This document shows positions 32,138 through 43,840 of a DNA stretch of 64,000 nucleotides, piece after piece (position 1 is the stretch's first letter; every line of letters starts with the position of its first letter). The stretch is from Monomorium pharaonis (Eukaryota; Arthropoda; Insecta; Hymenoptera; Formicidae). The notes under the pieces are model-generated. The model was not told the DNA's origin. It saw only the letters and a program-made list of their open reading frames with translations, and did no database searches. The DNA is taken from positions 29,472,996-29,536,995 of the forward strand of contig NC_050467.1 in the NCBI RefSeq assembly GCF_013373865.1, given 5' to 3'. Both the position numbers and the translations under genes were made by a program.

Positions 32138-32701
32138 TCATTGGTCAGCAAGTGAACTTTTTCGCGCAAGAGATCTCGAGATTTCAGAATTATCAAATTT
32201 ATTATATTTTTTTCACGTACTATATTCGCGTACAATATTCACCACTTACATTACGAAATAATTTTATTTTAGTTTTATAAAATTGTATGTGGGCACATTG
32301 TGAAGCCCCTTTATGGACAAACTGGCTTTGCGTGTGTGTGTGTACATGTGAATCTGTGGAAAATAATCCAAGTGAGCTTTTTCGCGCAAGAGATTACGAG
32401 ATCTCAGAAATGAGTGTACCAATTTTAATCGGAGTGGTCGCAATCAAAAGCTCACATCAATATTATATAACAAAATTGCCATTAGATTTTTGATTATGAT
32501 TTTAGTTTCTGAGATATTTTAACTGAAAGTGAATTTGACAGCTAAATTCCAGATAAAGCTTAGTAGCGGCGTGACATTTGCGCAGTGAAGTTTGCGTCAT
32601 TTGGGTCATGTAGCAGGATTCTTTAGGTACTTGGCGTCGCGCCGCTACCGCGTCGCTTGATATTTTGAATTGGTTATTCGCGACCAGCCCACCCCTTTTC
32701 C
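32138..32701. other. Junction region with a direct duplication
   Basis: CTTTTTCGCGCAAGAGAT occurs at about 32157 and again at about 32376 with similar flanks (AAGTGAACTTT versus AAGTGAGCTTT), about 220 bp apart. The part between is AT-rich with a short TG run. It may be the footprint of a small insertion that truncated the gypsy, but no element is recognised. Confidence 0.3.
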
Positions 32702-33214
32702 TTAATTGTCTGCCCCGCTTTTCGGGGAGGTTTGACGAGCCTCTGAAAGACGGCCGTCGACCGTGGGGTTGCCCCTGCGGAGAGCTTCAGTCTCGGGAGT
32801 TCTCCTATGACAATTTCGTCTCCGATGATGCGGGGACCTCGGTGCGGTGGTGACCGGACTTTCCTCCACCCGAGCGGGCCTGGTAGGCGCCCGCGAGAGA
32901 GCGATGTCCTGGATAGAGGGTGGCTGCGGAGGAAGGTGCCGTGCGGCATCTGGTGGGGGCGGAGCTGGCCGGACAGGTGCGGGTGCCCTTGGCTGTGGCT
33001 TCGGGGGCGGTTTCAACTCGAAGGGGCCAGGGGACCCATGCCGGATCGGCGAGAATTCGGCAGACCGAGGTTGCCCGAAGACTCTGGGGTCGAATGTCCC
33101 CGCCTCTATCAGGCGCCACTTTAGGCGTTTTAACTGCCTCTTACGGCCACCTCGCCGCGAACGAGTCATGACGTGCTGCAGTAGGGGTGGACGTGAAAGT
33201 ATTAATATATCCAT
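32702..33214 (-). CDS. Unassigned proline/arginine-rich ORF
   Basis: A 170-codon minus-strand frame in GC-rich DNA. An alternative start at 33169 gives MTRSRRGGRKRQLKRLKWRL, basic and possibly nucleic-acid binding. Then comes FGQPRSAEF and a Pro-rich segment with PPPKPQPRAPAPVRPAP. No zinc knuckle or enzyme motif. A minus-strand TATA box at about 35.08 kb could serve a transcript through here, so it might be the gag of a worn LTR element. Equally it could be an open frame by composition: overlapping plus-strand frames exist, but they lack consistent composition. Confidence 0.3.
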   Translation of the reverse strand: MDILILSRPPLLQHVMTRSRRGGRKRQLKRLKWRLIEAGTFDPRVFGQPRSAEFSPIRHGSPGPFELKPPPKPQPRAPAPVRPAPPPPDAARHLPPQPPSIQDIALSRAPTRPARVEESPVTTAPRSPHHRRRNCHRRTPETEALRRGNPTVDGRLSEARQTSPKSGADN

Positions 33215-33623
33215 ATTGGCGGTATTTTAACGCGTGGCAGGCAGGCTTTCCAGAACACTCTGTAATTACTAGAGAGATGGCCTTATCGAGAATGATCGAG
33301 CCGCTGAGCACTCAGCAGTTCTTTTATTGTATATCTTTTTCCTTCTTATCGATGTAATGTATTCGTGAATGTATCTTAAGGTTTTGACATTACGGTCAGG
33401 TAAAAGTGAAGGGGGTAGTCTAATTACGCTATGCTCTAAGTATTATTGCGAACCCTCTCATCCAGCTTTATCTCTCTCTTTTCTATCCCTTGATCGAAAC
33501 CAAGGGTAGGCTTTGCTAAGCTCCGTGATTTTATGCCTGCACGATAGCTAGTTATTATTGATGAGTTACCTTTTAGAATTAGAGTTGAGGGAGCCAGCGG
33601 GATTAGTGGAATCCGCGGAAGAA
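33215..33623. other. Spacer, no gene
   Basis: Mixed composition, no ORF of note and no repeat recognised; leads into the minisatellite. Confidence 0.25.
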
Positions 33624-33835
33624 AAGCGCCTTAATAGGCTAGCCCGTTACCTGCGGATTGGAAGGGAGATTGTGAGGGGAAGCGCCTTAATAGGCTGCCC
33701 GCTGCCCACGAGAATGAAGGGAGATTGTGGGAGGAAAGCGTCTTAATAGGCTGCCCGCTGCCTACGAGGTTGAAGGAAGATTGTGGGGGGAAAGCGCCTT
33801 AATAGGCTGCCCGCTGTCTACGAGGTTCGGAATTT
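33624..33835. repeat. 61-bp minisatellite, four units
   Basis: Four direct copies of a unit opening AAGCGCCTTAATAGGCTGCC and containing CGCTGCC, ACGAG and GGAGATTGTGGG words. Two related but diverged units recur at about 34420-34490 (GCGCCTTAATAGGCGGCCCG). The repeat core AGCGCCTTAATAGGC is itself nearly palindromic. Confidence 0.8.
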
Positions 33836-35516
33836 AATTTGAGAGAGGTCGGCTCAACTCTTCTTCTTCAAAGGTTACAATTTGGACGCCGATGGGTCTG
33901 TTATACGCGAAAAAAAAATTTTTATTTAAATGTGTATTCATTTCTGCTCACTTGCGCGCGAGTATGTAATTATTTATGAAATATACAGAGAAAGAGAGGG
34001 AGAGAGAGAGAGAGAGAAGAGAAGCAAGGAGGGAAGAATCTAAAATTAATTGGGTCAATTATTGCAATATGCAATTTCTTTTTCCCTCTATTTATTGATT
34101 AGGATATCTTTATCTATAATGCCTGCCTGTCACGCGAGTAAGGGTACGCGAATTCTAATGGTGCTAGTGGGAGAAGGGGATTGATGAAAGTGAATGAAGT
34201 TACCCCTGTTCTTTTGTGGGTCACTTCCAGGGATCGCGAGCGAGCGCGAGTGGGAGGATGAGCGGTACAACGGCGACAGGAATGAAAGACGTGAGACGGA
34301 GCGCCTTAGTGAGGCGCAACATAGCCCATTTAGGGAGAGAATGGTAGATGCGACTGAGAGCGCCCCTGATGAGCTGCCCTGTGGTGCGCAGTAAGCAATG
34401 GAATTAATGTAGTAGAAATAAAGCGCCTTAATAGGCGGCCCGTTGCCCACTGGAAACCCTCTGGCTTAAACGCCTTAATAGCCGCCCCTGGCCCGAGGTT
34501 CACGGAAGAGACGAGCGCCTGAGTCGAAGCGCGCGCCTCCAGGATGAGGACTCAGGGAAGTCGCCTTTCCTTGCTTTGGAGCACTTGGAGCACCGGTGGA
34601 AAATATTCTTATTATTACCTTATGGCTAACACTCGCGGACCGAACACGAAAAGAAAGAGAAAGGAGAAGATAAAATAATAATAACGAATTTTGGAATTTA
34701 TTAATTTACGTAGTTTTTATTGAAGTAAGAAAAGAGAAAACGGAACAAGATTGTAAGTCACGATTGCAAATATATTCACTTGGCGAAGTTAATTATTTGA
34801 TAGAATGAGATTATTAAAATATTGGTTTCGATACGACGGCGATAGTTATCAAAGATAGAAATACTACTTACAATTAGAATCCCTGTACGTCTTTCGGATA
34901 GCAGGTGTGCGTGTACGCAGGGCGGTACGTTCCGATTCAACGGACTAATATTGCGTATGAAAAGTAAGACGAGTTGCTTAGTCGAAATGCTAATGCTCAC
35001 TAGAGCGAAAATGCTACGGACAGCACGACGGACTGTAAGAGCGAAAAATGCTGCTTTCCGCGGCTCTCGCGCTCCTTATATACCCCAAAACTAGGGTGTC
35101 CTAAGGGTACGCGTGGGGAAGCTCAAATTCCTGGAATTTTTCGCGACAAATAACTATTATTTTTGAAATTTCATAATTTCCGACTATGGACCGACTCTTC
35201 GGCAACGCGAGGGTGTCACGCGCAAATCGCGTGGTTGAAAAATATTCGCATTACTTCAAGTTGTTAATAATAGTGAGAGAGCGGGAGCGTGATTGCGATG
35301 GATCGTATTTCATAATAATTGATGAGGGAGGTTGAGGGGTGGCGATTGCACCCTGACGTCATTAATGGCAAAAAAAAGGTGATGAAAGAATATTATTCTT
35401 TTAACAAAATTGTTAACTGAACGCGGCATGATTCGATGAATTTGAGCTTCTACAAAAAGGAGTAATAATTACGTACGCAATAATCTAAAGTTAATAAAGA
35501 TCGTACACACCGGCGT
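33836..35516. other. Gene-poor block with GA microsatellite and TATA box
   Basis: Holds a GA-rich microsatellite at about 33990-34020, the two stray minisatellite units near 34.45 kb, and a minus-strand TATATAAGG (35082-35074) ahead of a GC-rich leader. No ORF looks real. I infer LTR or leader debris belonging with the unassigned ORF at 32.7-33.2 kb. Confidence 0.3.
35074..35082 (-). promoter_or_regulatory. Putative TATA box
   Basis: TATATAAGG on the minus strand with a GC-rich downstream leader (GAGCGCGAGAGCCGCGG), a core-promoter-like arrangement. Confidence 0.3.
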
Positions 35517-36110
35517 ACACTGTAAAAACAGGTGTAGAAAAAAAAAAGTGTTATAAGCAATTGATAGCATGTTATTTTGATACATGTATTGAAAAGTGTG
35601 TTAAAAGAATTCACTAATAGAAATTTTCAATAATAGAAGTGTGTTTTAATGACACATTATTCTATTACGATATATATAATACGCCGCAAAAACGTGTTAC
35701 TTTTCCATAACACACATAAGGTATGTTACTTTGACACAGAATAGAATTTTATTCATGCCGAGAACACACTTGGATAACTTATAGGATAACACAGTAATTG
35801 ACATAACACACTTCATAACCTTGGCAACACACATGCAAGATGTGTGTTAAATGCATGATTTAACCTTTAGTTACAGATACATATACTGCTGTAAATTAAA
35901 GTATTTAATATATTGATACATAAGTATTTAATATATATATTGATACTTAAGTATTTAATATATTGATACATGATTTAACCTTTAGTTACAGATACATATA
36001 CTGCTGTAAATTAAAGTATTTAATATATTGATATTATATCTAACAATCGACATAGGCTATTGAATAAATTCTGTTCTATTATAATTAAAAAGGACAACAA
36101 ATTTGGATCT
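35517..36110. repeat. Terminal and subterminal repeats of EnSpm-like element A
   Basis: CACTGTAAAAACAGGTGT at about 35517 has the CACTG-type start expected for CACTA elements. Over the next 350 bp the word ACACACTT or its complement (AAGTGTGTTA, AACACACTTGG, ATAACACACTTC, GATGTGTGTTAA) recurs seven or eight times on both strands, the pattern of transposase-binding subterminal repeats. A block opening TGATTTAACCTTTAGTTACA is then duplicated in tandem (about 35860-35923 and 35971-36033). The matching far terminus was not found. Confidence 0.45.
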
Positions 36111-36874
36111 TCAAAAAGAAAATATAGATAAAGGATGGGGATATATGAGATCATGTATTTTTATAATACTTGTATCAGCATGTGGTGAATCTCGTATAAG
36201 ATAAGCGTTTAAAGTTGGACAATAATCTAATGTGTTATATTCTTTATATAATAAAAGAATATCTTCTTCATAAATATATATTTTTATTATTTGACCGAAA
36301 ACGGGCATGTCATCTTCCTCGCATTTTAACAATATAATAGAACCTGGTTCATAAGTTGTACCATGTATTGTTATTTTATCTGTAAGCATAAATGATATCG
36401 AAACCCGTTCATTTAAAATCGATAAGAAAGATTTCAATAATTCACGCTCAGGAATGCTAGTCAAGTCAAGTATATTACCTTCTTTGATTTTGTGTCCAGT
36501 ATATAAAAACTTTACTGATGATACTCCTGAAATCCCTGCTAATTCCGAACATCTTAAGCTCTCATATCTATACGATAATGACAGAGGTATATTTTTAAAA
36601 TTTTTAATGACTCTAACTAGATTTTTAAACCAAGCATGAGCGGCTTCAAATCTCATACAAAACTGTGGACGAGCTGGACCAAACAAGATAATCTGTCGAG
36701 GAATGTAAATAAGAAAGTGAAATTTTGGAACCATACAATTAGGATATAAAATATCAAATTGAGTGAGAAAAACTTGTATGAGTTTTGCCAAATAAGTAGC
36801 ATCATTCGTAGGCAAAACAAATATTAGTAATTTGCAATAGTCTTACATGAAGTAGAAGTCTATCGTTAATAGTA

Positions 36875-38511
36875 TGTGACGTGACGTTTTTCGTCAGTCA
36901 CAAGGGCCGGATGGCCCGGCCGGGAAAAGGTCATTTGGGGCCGCTCATTACCCCGAACGGGGGAGGAGCGGCCTCTCCTTTTCTCAATAAGATTTTGTTA
37001 GTTTTTAAGGCACGTAGGTATCCGCCAAGCGGAAGTCGCGATCCGCGGGAGAGGTGGTGCGCCAAGATGACCTTTTGTGATTAACGGAGCAGCCGTCGAG
37101 GGAAGATGAATGAGAAGCATAGATGACCGAGCGGCGGGGCTCCGGACAGCCGGAGGACAGCGAGCAAGGGCAAGTAATTGCGTACAGTACTGAGGTACGT
37201 TGTAAAAGTCAGGGGACAGACACTGCCGTTATACTGTATTGTAGAGAAAGGAGCAGCAGTCCTGTGCAGCCGGAGGCGACGCCGGGGAGGAAGCATGCGC
37301 CCCTACATCCGACAACCAGGGTGGAGGAAGCCCCAGCCGGCGCAGTAGCCACGGCCCCGAGAAGTAGGCCGGACGGGGCCTGATCAACCCCGAGCCGGCT
37401 CAGCGGCAGCCGAGACAGCAAAGGACATTGTGGCGTGCAATCCGCGGCCTTCAAATTACGCGGCGTCATGACCAGAGGCGCCCTCGGACGCTGAGATCCT
37501 GCAGGACGGGTGTAGGACCCCCATCGACTAGCGATCGGTGTGCGCAAATCGAAGCGCGATCGATGCGCGGGCCGCTGCCGGCGTCCGCGGCGCCCCCGAC
37601 CGCTCACGGTTCGTCACTGTTCGGCGAGATAGCAACGAGAGCGGTTCCACGACCATCGACGACGCTACCCTGCTTGTAAGGCCACCACTTCGACCACGCG
37701 GTAAGAGCGGAGACGGCCGGCCCGGCCTTTAGTGAGAATTAATTACCCTACCAAGCGTTCGGTAGGCGGATCTATTATTCTCGGGATACCGAGAGTCGAG
37801 TCACCGCGTAGCAGGGCCGTGTCGATCTTCGCCTCGTATAGAGTAGCTATTGCGCCTATTGTCTCCTCCCTCGGGGAATATGTCGAGCCGACAGTCGATC
37901 TTTGTATTTGCGTAAGAAGTAAAGTCTCGCGACGGGATAGCGCGTAAAGTAATATCCGCCGGGATTCATCTGCCGCATACCGAGAGTGTGAGTCGGTTGC
38001 GCGTATTGCGCGCTCGAGGCGGGCTTTCGCAGATGAGGATTTCTGTACGGAATGCGCAAGTTACGTAGCGGCCTATCCCGTTCATCGCCTATTAAGTATT
38101 GTTAACGTCGTGTGCCGTCATATTGAAGTAGATTGTATTCTGTGTAGAGTAAGCTTTGAGCTATTGTAAATGTTGAGTTAAGTACGCTATAGCCGTACCG
38201 GTCAGTGCGTTATAACGATTAGATTGTAATCGATGGCAACGCAGTTGCCATTCTAACTTCAATACATGCTTATTATATTTATTCAGTCGATCTAGTTATT
38301 CACGCGAGACCTCTCCTCTCCTATTCCGCGTACCGAGAAAGAACCTTGCCCCTCTGCCATTTCGTGTGGAGGCGGGCTAGCCGGCATTCGGCCGTCGTGC
38401 GAAGTACCGAGAGTATTGCGAGTTTTGTGCGGCGCGAATTACGCGCCTGGCGCCCAACCTTTTGTTGAGAAGCACGGCGAAGTTGCAGACGCGAAGAAAA
38501 TTAACGTCGCA
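36875..38511 (+). mobile_element. Solo LTR, 1.64 kb, in EnSpm-like element A
   Basis: Begins TGTGACGTGACG and ends TTAACGTCGCA; AGTA flanks it at 36871-36874 and 38512-38515, a 4-bp target duplication. GC-rich, without coding content; the ORFs across it are composition artefacts. Excising it rejoins the transposase region. Orientation is assigned from the more LTR-like 3' part, with CTTATTATATTTATTC near the right end, and is uncertain. Confidence 0.75.
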
Positions 38512-39655
38512 AGTATTATCCTTTGATCTATTTTCATGGAATAAATTATCATTGATAAGAAACGGTAATACATGTGCAGGACAAAGCATTTGAGCAGCTG
38601 TTTGTTTCAGATTTGTGTTAAGGTGACTAGTTTTGATTAATGACGGTTTATCCTTCTGTAAATGGCCATAGTTAAATGAAGCTGTGCGATTATTTAACGT
38701 CTCTAAGGTAATTTTTTTTTCTTGAATACAAAAATTAATAAAAAGCCTCGTTTCAACTTCTAAAACACCCTCACACAAAACATGTATTATGTCCTATACA
38801 AGACACGTTGGTATATCAAAATGTGGGATATCAATCAATTTACTTCTCATGTTAACTCCAAAAAATTTTTTCCAATATTCACGAGTACCTTGAAGCATAT
38901 CAGATTCTTCAATTATTTCTAAATGATTTAAATGGCTCTCCATATTTCTTAAAGTAAAAGCTTTTTCTGTAAAATATATTTTCCACCTGTCTTGGTCAGT
39001 CATACATGTACGACATGGCTTATCTGCACTAACAGACATTTTAAATCCACCTAAAAATGCTGAAGCAGGCGTGTCATCTGTAACCATTAAGAGAGATTCT
39101 TTGTATCACTTTTCCGTCCCATTAACAAGTACAGTAATACCTTTATTCTGCATTATTTTTATTTCACTGACTAATTCATTTAGAATTTTATCGAGACCTC
39201 CGTTAACAATGTAATATGCAATAGCAAGAAGATTAATAACACGAAAAGAGGATCTCCATTCTGGATAGATGTTAGCAAGGGACCAATAAAACATACCAAT
39301 TTTATGAGTATGTGATCCAAGTGGATTAGCTACTTCTAATTCATCATAATACAAGATAATTGCAAGAGAATTAGGAGTTTTATTGAAAAAATTATGTGAT
39401 TTATAGTACTGACCGCGTCCAAGACAGATTTCATAACATCTCTATCATTTCTTAAGTTATCGACGCAATAACGCACTTGTACATTACCGAGTAATCTTTG
39501 TAAGCTAGAAAGCAGTGGCACATAATAGCCATAAGATATTTTCTCTACTAAATCAGATTTAGGTCTGTGTTTCCAAAATAGTTTGCGACTTAATTCTATT
39601 TTTTTCGGTGTAATCATATTTAGATTGTCCCTAAAAAATTTATTCATATAGTAAT

Positions 39656-40307
39656 TGAGGAGTACCTCCTCGCCAAAGATTAGTTAGTGTTGACTTCGTT
39701 TTTAAAGAATATTTATTTCTCTACAATTGTTTTTAATTATTTTAGTGCGCCTTTCGGCGCGGAAAAAATGGGTTTCCTTATATTCTTCTCTCCCTGTAGG
39801 AGATATGTGGCTTCGTTAGGGTGACCAAAATTGGTCCGTATTTCTCTTCTGGAAGGTCTTCCTCTTCTGTTGAAGATTCGGATAGATCTGTTCGTGAAGA
39901 AGTCTCTAGCCTAGTCTTCTCAGCTGGAGGTTCTAGAAGATCTGTTTGTGTCGATATTTTCTGATGTGTCGTCTGGGTGAAGGCATCGACGAAGAATCTC
40001 GGTCTTGGGAAGTCAATCGGGATGAGCTTCTAGGGAAAGTATTCTGTATATCGCTCCGTCATCAGGAAAGTCTTCGCTTGAGAAGAAGCAAATACATTTG
40101 CCCGGAGAGAGCGAAGACATGTCATTTTGCTCCTTTATATATATAGTTTGATTTGTCATATTAATTTCGAGTTAATTCGTAATGCGACGTCTATCGGCAG
40201 GAATAATTTTTAATAACTGTATCTATTTGAAGTTGATTTCAGAATTTATGTGCGACTGTCAATTGTCGGTGATCATAGCCGACTTGTTAATACTCACAGT
40301 CGCCACA
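39656..40307 (-). mobile_element. Solo LTR, 652 bp, in EnSpm-like element A
   Basis: On the minus strand it begins TGTGGCGACTGTGAG and ends GGAGGTACTCCTCA; GTAAT flanks both sides (39651-39655 and 40308-40312), a 5-bp target duplication. A TATATATAAAGG box lies at about 40132-40143 on the minus strand. Excision restores the transposase reading ...NNYYMNKFFRDN. The short plus-strand ORF 39946-40146 inside it is not a gene. Confidence 0.8.
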
Positions 40308-41029
40308 GTAATTATTATAACTTGTCCAAGATTTTGAATTATTGACAAGAGTTTATTCAATAACTTCAAAACATTTTTCAATTGTAATAACTCCCAATTC
40401 AGGATTAATATTTTGACGAAGTTTACTCTGAAAAAGAATATTACATATTTATAAAAACTCTTGCTTACTATTAAAATTAACGTTAAACTTACTATTAATA
40501 CAAAAGAAAGTTGACTAATAAAATATTGCAATCCGCTGGCTATATTTTCCACAGCTGTTTGAGAGGTTTTACAGAGGTATCTCTAATAAAGAGAAGGAAT
40601 TTCGCTATATGCCAATTAAGATCATCTGTCTCATTGATTACATTACCTGCTAGCTTTAAAATAAAAGATAATTAAAATACAATTAAAAAATTATACGAAA
40701 TAGGTAAAATTAAAATTTATTTATACCTATGTTTTGTTGTAATATATTATTTTGATTTGGTAACATGTCATTATTTTCATAAACATTTGGTTTACATTGA
40801 AACGGAATATCTGTTAATAGTTCATCATGTTGTTACGATGCTTTCTTATAATGTGTTTTTTAAAGGAACACCATTTGATAAAAGTGGCTATACAATCTGC
40901 CACTACACATCTTACAGTAAAATTTGGATCAAATTTATAATTTCTTATGTAATGAGACATTAAACTTCTTGAAATTACAGTGAAAAGAAAACACATTGGA
41001 CATTTTAAACGTGTCAATCTTCTCTCCAT

Positions 41030-41496
41030 TTCAAAAAACTATAAAATGCACTCTAGAAAAGTAAAAGCATATTTTAATAACTACGTATTTTTTAAAACAA
41101 ATGTTTAGAACAGAGCACATAATGCACATACATACAAGAATTGACATAAATGTAAAGGCAATTATACCGAACACAATTCACGCAGCTCGTTAACCTCTTA
41201 TAACCTCTTGGCATGCTTTGAATCTAAAAACCTCCTTTGAATCGTGGCATACACTTTTCATAAGACGTAACAGCATAGCAAAGAAAATATACTAAGCAGC
41301 GTAGTAAAATTGGCAAACAGTCGGTTTTTCCGCGCACGACATACGCACACACAGCCAGAGACGCACACACAACGGCGCGACAATCCCACTTGCTATGCGC
41401 GCAGCACCCTCGCCTCGTGTGCTTACACTCATGTATGTACGCGCATGCGTCTCACGTTCCATGATTCTTCCTTGTTTATCGCCGTGAACGTGAACT
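41030..41496. other. Spacer between EnSpm-like element A and the Harbinger-like element
   Basis: Upstream flank of the minus-strand transposase A. It contains ACACAC-type words and no gene-like ORF. No CACTG terminus was recognised here, so the right end of element A is undefined. Confidence 0.3.
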
Positions 41497-41742
41497 CCGT
41501 GGGTGCGTTCGTTTATGCAGTAACTGCCGCAGTTGTCGTTCGTTTACTTCGTCTGCGAAAGTTACTGCGGCGCAGTTTGTCGTTCGTTTACGCAGTGATA
41601 CATCTCATCTGAGCAGCTACCTCGAAGGTCCTGCTTTGGATGCTCTGCTCGCAGTACTGCATAAACAAACGCAGTATCACGCAGTATTTTCATCGTCGTA
41701 TTTTCACTTATTTACGTGAGATTGTGCCTGAAAATTTAAAAA

Positions 41743-43705
41743 ATGTCAAGTTACTTTATTAAAATTGAAAAACAAAAAGGTGGAGAACAACTCCTCAAGA
41801 TTGATCCTACAAAACTAAAAATAATACCAGGTAAATTACATAATAAAAAGCTATAAAGTTTATTAATTTGTGTTTGTTTCGTAATCAAATAACCTAAAAA
41901 TTTATATTTATTAAGAATGTAAATTGAAAATCAATCCGCAACATATTAAAAAAATTGATTATGTTCAGAAAACACAAGTGCTCAGTGAGCAGTCAGTGAT
42001 TATTGATTCTTACTGTTATATCTCTAAATTTAGACAAATTATATAAGCAAATTACTCAATTGCTGTGTAACGGTTGTGTTTTCTGAACGTAACCATTTTA
42101 AACTTGCAGTAAACAAATTATAATTTTTTGTGGTTTTATAAATTTATCTTAGGTGCAGGTTCTACTGCAACTATTCCTAATAACACGACGTCGTCTACGA
42201 TAAATATAGAAAAACAAGAGAAGCCTGAATTTGATAAGAATTTGGATCCGTCATTACTTTCTCAAAATGTCTTGTGTACACCGTCAATTTTTCCAAGGCT
42301 TTTATCCGAATCAACTTCACCAGTAGTCCAAGGTATAAATAAATAAATTTTTTATATATATACTTATTGTATTATAAAAAATTTATATTCATTATAATAT
42401 GTATAAATATTATAATAAATAAATATATTTATGTGTATGTAATAAAATAGTTGCAAATATCACAGATTCCACCCAGCAAACACAGAACATTGCGGCAATG
42501 TTGCAATATTGCTGTAATGTTGCTACAATGTTACAACATTGTCGCAATGTTGCTGCAATGTTCTATGTCTGCTGGGTAATATAGATATAATAAATGCATA
42601 CTGTAATATTACTTATAAAAATTGATCAATTTGTAATTATCTCATAACTCACATAGGATTGCATTAGTCAACCGTTTTGGTGTTAATATTTATTTGTTTT
42701 TATTATTTTTTTAAATACTGCCTATAACTGCATTTATGTTCCTGTGTATTATCATAATAGGTTTGGACAATTGTAAAGTTTTTCGTTTGGTCGATTTGAA
42801 TACAACGACAACTTCGGGTCCTCAATCTGCTATTCCATCAACGATAACTTCTGAACTTCCATTTTTCACTGTTCCATCAACTGTCACACTTTCACAAAGT
42901 TCTACGGATGATATGGATAATATGGGAGGGTCATGTCCAAAAAAACTAAAAATGGAAAAATGTTCATCATCAGCGGAAGGTAAGTAACCAAGGATCTTAA
43001 TTTCTGTTTATTGTTTTCTACTGTGCATAGTGGAAATCAAATTAATTGTCAAACTTCTATTTTATGGAATTTATTTTTGGAAAAATTGTTAGTATTATGA
43101 CCAGTAAGAAAAAATATAAAGAAAATTTTGAAAGTGTTGATATTTTCAACATATTTATGTGTTCTATAAGTAATTTTTTTGTTTTAATTTTAGGTGTTTC
43201 TAAAGAAAACTGGACAGAAGCAGAGATACAGCTTTTACTTGAGCAACGACTCAATATGAATCATAAATTTGAAAACCCAAACACACGAAAGACACCATAT
43301 TGGAATATAATAGTTAAAAGTTTTCAAGAAAAGGGTTACAATGTAAAAGCAAGTGATTTAATAAACAAATGGAAAAATCTCCAAGTTACTTACAATCGGA
43401 ATGTAAGTAAACTGAAAAGAACGGGCGAAAGTGCTATTACTTGGAAATACTTTGAACAAATGCATGAAATTTTTGCGGAGAAGAAAAGTGTAAATCCTGT
43501 AGAAGCATCACTAGGTTCAACTTTCAAACCAAAGACACTTACCTTGTCAGAGGATGAATCAACTGATGTATGTAAGGAAAATATAGATGTTAAAGAAAAT
43601 ATTTTACCAAAAGAGAGAAAAAGAGAACAATCAAAGAAAACGCGATTTCAAGAAGAAATGTTACAACTCTTGAAAGAACCTCTCGTGAGACGAAAATGCG
43701 ATTGA
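41743..43705 (+). CDS. Harbinger-associated Myb/SANT-like DNA-binding protein, intact
   Basis: Four exons, 41743-41830, 42153-42332, 42761-42979 and 43194-43705, all joined in phase 1 with GT...AG introns, give an uninterrupted 332-residue protein starting MSSYFIKIEKQKGGEQ. Exons 2 and 3 encode Ser/Thr-rich linkers. Exon 4 opens with a Myb/SANT-like trihelix domain (NWTEAEIQLLLEQRLN, then KTPYWNIIVKSFQEKGYN and INKWKNLQVTYNRNV, about residues 165-230) and ends in a basic tail (KERKREQSKKTRFQEEM) that could act as nuclear localisation. In Harbinger elements the Myb-like protein brings the nuclease to the nucleus and to the element ends. Introns 1 and 2 each carry a MITE. No lesion seen. Confidence 0.8.
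41955..42093. repeat. MITE in Myb intron 1
   Basis: Inverted ends: GATTATGTTCAGAAAACACAA at the left and TTGTGTTTTCTGAACGTAAC at the right, about 139 bp in all and non-coding. A similar tip (GGTTACGTTCAGAAAA) occurs at about 275. Confidence 0.6.
42471..42577. repeat. 107-bp GCAATGTTGC foldback MITE in Myb intron 2
   Basis: Ends ACCCAGCAAACACAGAACAT and ATGTTCTATGTCTGCTGGGT are inverted copies. The body is a chain of GCAATGTTGC-like words alternating strand, giving a near-perfect hairpin. No ORF. Confidence 0.75.
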
Positions 43706-43840
43706 AATGTTTTTTCGTGCATTCTAAAAATTATACCGCAAAAATTTTCAACTTTCGGTACTTGTCTATGTTCCTATAAACAAAAAATAAACAAAAATAT
43801 ATACTTCTAGATTTATTATATATATTAATATTATTTATTT

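Larger units (their letters stand above)
36111..41029 (-). pseudogene. EnSpm/CACTA-like transposase A, multi-exon, broken
   Basis: Reading starts at 41029 (MERRLTRLKCPMC) with a C2H2-type zinc region (CPMC...H, CVVADC...SFKKHIIRKH). A GTATAA donor at about 40.73 kb and an AG acceptor at about 40.65 kb lead to TAVENIASGLQYFISQ, and further exons follow. After a solo LTR (39656-40307) come YYMNKFFRDN, YGYYVPLL, LYYDELEVANPLGSHTHK, DDTPASAFLGGFK and ADKPCRTCM. A second solo LTR (36875-38511) precedes the C-terminal part MVPKFHFLIYIPRQI and FGPARPQFCMRFEAAH. The order fits the long transposases of animal EnSpm/CACTA-like elements as I know them. Stops at about 39.10 and 38.79 kb and several frameshifts make it a fossil. 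Superfamily assignment is by pattern memory. Confidence 0.65.

Noticed and set aside
36881..38059. ORFs across the 1.64-kb solo LTR
   Set aside because: Overlapping frames on both strands in a GC-rich LTR; no gag or pol motif.
41310..41612. 100-codon plus ORF near the Harbinger left end
   Set aside because: Crosses the transposon border and consists of TIR and subterminal repeats.
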